A DNA stretch of 64,000 nt from CAZBNB01 sp964493245. GTDB taxonomy: Bacteria; Pseudomonadota; Gammaproteobacteria; Legionellales; Legionellaceae. Position 1 is the stretch's first letter. Every line of letters starts with the position of its first letter. A model generated the notes under the pieces. That model did not search any database. It worked only from the letters and a program-made list of their open reading frames with translations, and was not told the DNA's origin. The stretch lies in assembly GCA_964493245.1 (NCBI GenBank), contig CAZBNB010000007.1:1-64000 (forward strand), given 5' to 3'. Below, in pieces: positions 61,832-64,000 of the stretch. The position numbers and the translations under genes were made by a program.

Positions 61832-63006
61832 GTCAATCGCTTAGGTGGAATGTGACAGCGCTCATAACGTGTATAACTTGGCATAAAAATAAAATAAGTA
61901 AAATAAAATAACGTCGACATTTGGCTGGCATATTGAATCAACGGTGTCACTTCTAATGCACCCAAATAACCTAAAAAAATAAAATTGAACACAAACAATG
62001 TGAGCATATATTTTGATAATTGCCCTTTGTAACGCATAGAGCGAACCGGACTTCTATCTAACCACGGCAAAAAAAACCAAATGAGTAAAGAAAAGCCCAT
62101 GGCCACAACGCCGCCCATTTTATTTGGAATCGCACGTAAGATCGAATAATAAGGCAACATGTACCACATCGGCGTAACGCTGTCTGTGGTCTGCGTGGCA
62201 TCTGCGGCAATGAAATGATTACGCTCTAACAAAGCATTTGGCATGAAACAGACGACCACAAAGAAAACCATTAAAAATATCAACATAGCGAATAAGTCTT
62301 TGCGCCAATAATGAGGATAAAAAGGTATTTTATCTAGATGCTGGTACGTTTTTTTAATTTCTATGCCATCTGGATTATTGGCGCCAACTTGATGCAGCGC
62401 AATAATATGTAAAACAACGAGCACGATCATAAGCAGTGGAATCGCAATCACATGTAAAGCAAAAAAACGATGCAGCGTAGCGTCACCAACAACATAATCA
62501 CCACGAAACCAAGTGACCAAAGCATCACCAACACCGGGAATCACGCTTAAAAGAGAGGTCAATACCTGTGCTCCCCAATAAGACATTTGACTCCAAGGTA
62601 ATGTTTGGCCAAAAAACGCTTCTGTCATCGTCAACAACAGCAACAACACGCCGAATATCCAAACCAATTCACGGGGCTTTTGATAAGAACCATATAATAA
62701 GCCACGAAAAAGATGAATATAGAGAATCATAAAAAAAGCAGAAGCGCCAACAGTATGCATATCACGCAATAGCCATCCAAAAGGCACATCTCGCATAATC
62801 GACTCTATTGAATCAAAAGCACCGGCTGCAGACGGGGTATAAAACATGGTCAACCATAAACCACTTCCCCATTGACCAACAAAAACCAATAAAGCCAAGG
62901 CCCCAAAACAGTAATAGACATTTAGATTTTTAGGGACTTGATATGTTTTAAAATACGTTATCCAGGTATTCACTATCGGCAAGCGCGTTTGTAACCAGGA
63001 TCTCAC
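61828..63006 (-). CDS. petB: Cytochrome b of the bc1 complex
   Basis: Membrane subunit with both quinone sites. About eight helices; haem b His residues in the second helix (MHTVGASAFF) and fourth helix (RFFALHVIAIPLL); Qo-site PFYPHYWRKD region preceding. 392 residues, usual size. Overlaps petA by 4 bases. Confidence 0.95.
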   Translation of the reverse strand: MRSWLQTRLPIVNTWITYFKTYQVPKNLNVYYCFGALALLVFVGQWGSGLWLTMFYTPSAAGAFDSIESIMRDVPFGWLLRDMHTVGASAFFMILYIHLFRGLLYGSYQKPRELVWIFGVLLLLLTMTEAFFGQTLPWSQMSYWGAQVLTSLLSVIPGVGDALVTWFRGDYVVGDATLHRFFALHVIAIPLLMIVLVVLHIIALHQVGANNPDGIEIKKTYQHLDKIPFYPHYWRKDLFAMLIFLMVFFVVVCFMPNALLERNHFIAADATQTTDSVTPMWYMLPYYSILRAIPNKMGGVVAMGFSLLIWFFLPWLDRSPVRSMRYKGQLSKYMLTLFVFNFIFLGYLGALEVTPLIQYASQMSTLFYFTYFIFMPSYTRYERCHIPPKRLT

Positions 63007-63563
63007 GCTTCTTCTCCAATAACCAAAACCGTTGCATCACGAAAATGATAAGGCGGCACTTCTAAATTGCTAGAGGCAGGTGAATCTTTATAAACACGAC
63101 CCGCGACATCAAATCGAGAACCATGACAGGGACAGAAAAACCCAGCTCCGACGCTAGACTTTGCAGCACCTGCAGAAGCGGCTATCTGCTTTGGAATACA
63201 ACCTAAATGGGTACATAAGCCAACTAAGACCGCGTATTCAGGATTCAAGGAACGAAATTGATTATGTGCAGCAATGGGTTGATGCGAATCATGTGATGTT
63301 GGATCACGCAATTGCTGTTCGTCTTGCAGTTGTGCAATCATCTCAGGCGTACGGCGTAACACCCAAATAGGCTTGCCTCGCCACACCACTGTCATTTTTT
63401 GACCCGGTTCTAAATGGCTTAAATCAACAGAAACAGGACCGGCAGCGCGGACAACTTTAGCGTTGGGTTTCCAAGAGGCCCAAAATGGGGTCAGCGCAAA
63501 CAGTGCGCCAATCCCAGTCAGGAGACGCAGTAACCACTTTAATAAAGAGGTATACCGGTCCAT
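63003..63563 (-). CDS. petA: Rieske iron-sulfur protein of the bc1 complex
   Basis: 2Fe-2S subunit of ubiquinol-cytochrome c reductase. N-terminal anchor (about 10-32), then cluster ligands CTHLGC and CPCHGSRFD. 186 residues. Begins 17 bases after rpsI, same strand. Confidence 0.96.
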   Translation of the reverse strand: MDRYTSLLKWLLRLLTGIGALFALTPFWASWKPNAKVVRAAGPVSVDLSHLEPGQKMTVVWRGKPIWVLRRTPEMIAQLQDEQQLRDPTSHDSHQPIAAHNQFRSLNPEYAVLVGLCTHLGCIPKQIAASAGAAKSSVGAGFFCPCHGSRFDVAGRVYKDSPASSNLEVPPYHFRDATVLVIGEEA

Positions 63564-63580
63564 AGAAGAAAAACAGACGA

Positions 63581-64000
63581 TTAACGTTTTGAGTATTGTG
63601 TTGCACGACGTGCTTTGTGCAAACCAACTTTCTTTCTTTCGACTTTACGTGAATCACGGGTCAACAAACCACGTGCACGCAATTTACGACGGAAAGAGTC
63701 TTCAGCTGGCTCAGCATCGGCAGCCAAATCCATTTCATCATAAGCCACTAAAGCACGAGCGATTCCTAAACGGATAGCACCTGCTTGTCCAGAAATACCG
63801 CCGCCGACAACAGTTGCATACACGTCAAATTTACCCATGACATCGACAGTTTCCAGAGGTTGGCGAATAATCATACATGCCGTTTCACGGCCGAAATATT
63901 CGGCAACTGCACGTCGATTAACTAGAATTTCACCCTTACCAGGACGTAAAAAAACACGTGCTGCTGAGCTCTTTCTGCGGCCGGTTCCGTAATACTGTTT
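63581..64000 (-). CDS. rpsI: Ribosomal protein S9 (5' end beyond window)
   Basis: Small-subunit protein; its C-terminal SKR tail reaches the P-site tRNA. The frame is open to base 64000, reading KQYYGTGRRKSSAARVFLRP, so only a few N-terminal residues are missing. Core motifs GGGISGQAGAIRLGIARAL and RKKVGLHKARR. Compared with E. coli S9 there are about 11 extra residues after AYDE (MDLAADAEPAEDS). Head of the petABC block. Confidence 0.95.
   Translation of the reverse strand, partial: KQYYGTGRRKSSAARVFLRPGKGEILVNRRAVAEYFGRETACMIIRQPLETVDVMGKFDVYATVVGGGISGQAGAIRLGIARALVAYDEMDLAADAEPAEDSFRRKLRARGLLTRDSRKVERKKVGLHKARRATQYSKR

Overview
The window is chromosomal DNA of a Legionellales-type gammaproteobacterium, an order made up largely of intracellular bacteria of protists and animal cells. 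Two things point there. The housekeeping blocks have gammaproteobacterial gene order (lptD-surA-pdxA, rsmD-ftsY-ftsE-ftsX-rpoH, miaA-mutL-amidase-tsaE, rpsI-petABC-sspAB). A complete Dot/Icm 'region I' (dotD, dotC, dotB, dotA, icmV, icmW, icmX) lies at 46.1-54.1 kb. I cannot fix the genus from sequence alone. I saw no rRNA, tRNA, CRISPR array or intact insertion sequence.

Layout. 0.4-1.0 kb: an orphan coiled-coil gene. 1.1-10.0 kb: one long minus-strand chemosensory operon (CheW, CheR-TPR, CheW, PAS-receptor, CheA-receiver hybrid, CheB, stand-alone receiver, CheC-like phosphatase, PAS-GGDEF cyclase). It resembles the Wsp surface-sensing pathway and probably ends in cyclic-di-GMP rather than a flagellum. 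10.2-21.0 kb: a secreted Cys-rich protein, folA, pdxA, surA, lptD, divergent amgK-murU, an unknown gene and fadE. 21.2-28.0 kb: an accessory island described next. 28.2-41.2 kb: alcohol dehydrogenase, ppk1, efp/epmB and the phosphate pair DUF47-pit, mixed with several unknown genes, gene remnants and repeats. 41.2-45.4 kb: thioesterase, rpoH, ftsX-ftsE-ftsY. 45.4-54.1 kb: rsmD and Dot/Icm. 54.1-64.0 kb: heptosyltransferase, zinc-finger protein, miaA, mutL, amidase, tsaE, a nested repeat, sspB-sspA, petC-petB-petA and rpsI, which runs off the edge.

The most interesting part is the 22.0-28.0 kb island, which reads as a ribosomal peptide (RiPP) system. It has two short precursor peptides with closely related double-glycine leaders but unrelated cores. 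After them come an MvdD-like ATP-grasp ligase (the graspetide/microviridin maturase family), an exported HEAT-repeat protein of unknown role, an HlyD-type adaptor and a C39-peptidase ABC transporter with all three catalytic residues. The expected logic is that the ligase crosslinks side chains in the cores, the C39 domain cuts after Gly-Gly, and the ABC/HlyD pair exports the product. A consensus promoter sits inside a perfect 12-bp inverted repeat, and two stem-loops separate the precursors from the enzymes. Just upstream, divergently, lies an S24-type repressor that appears to have lost its self-cleavage residues.

The unknown genes at 0.4, 17.9, 31.4, 35.0 and 37.9 kb are candidate Dot/Icm substrates by context only. 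Intergenic space is rich in palindromic repeats. R1 is about 123 bp with inverted ends, with three full and three shortened copies. R2 carries a widespread-looking CGTCATTGCGAG core, with two copies, one interrupted by another palindrome. R3 is a 39-bp inverted pair around a GIY-YIG nuclease remnant. R1 copies lie at both ends of the RiPP island, which suggests, but does not show, that the island was acquired.
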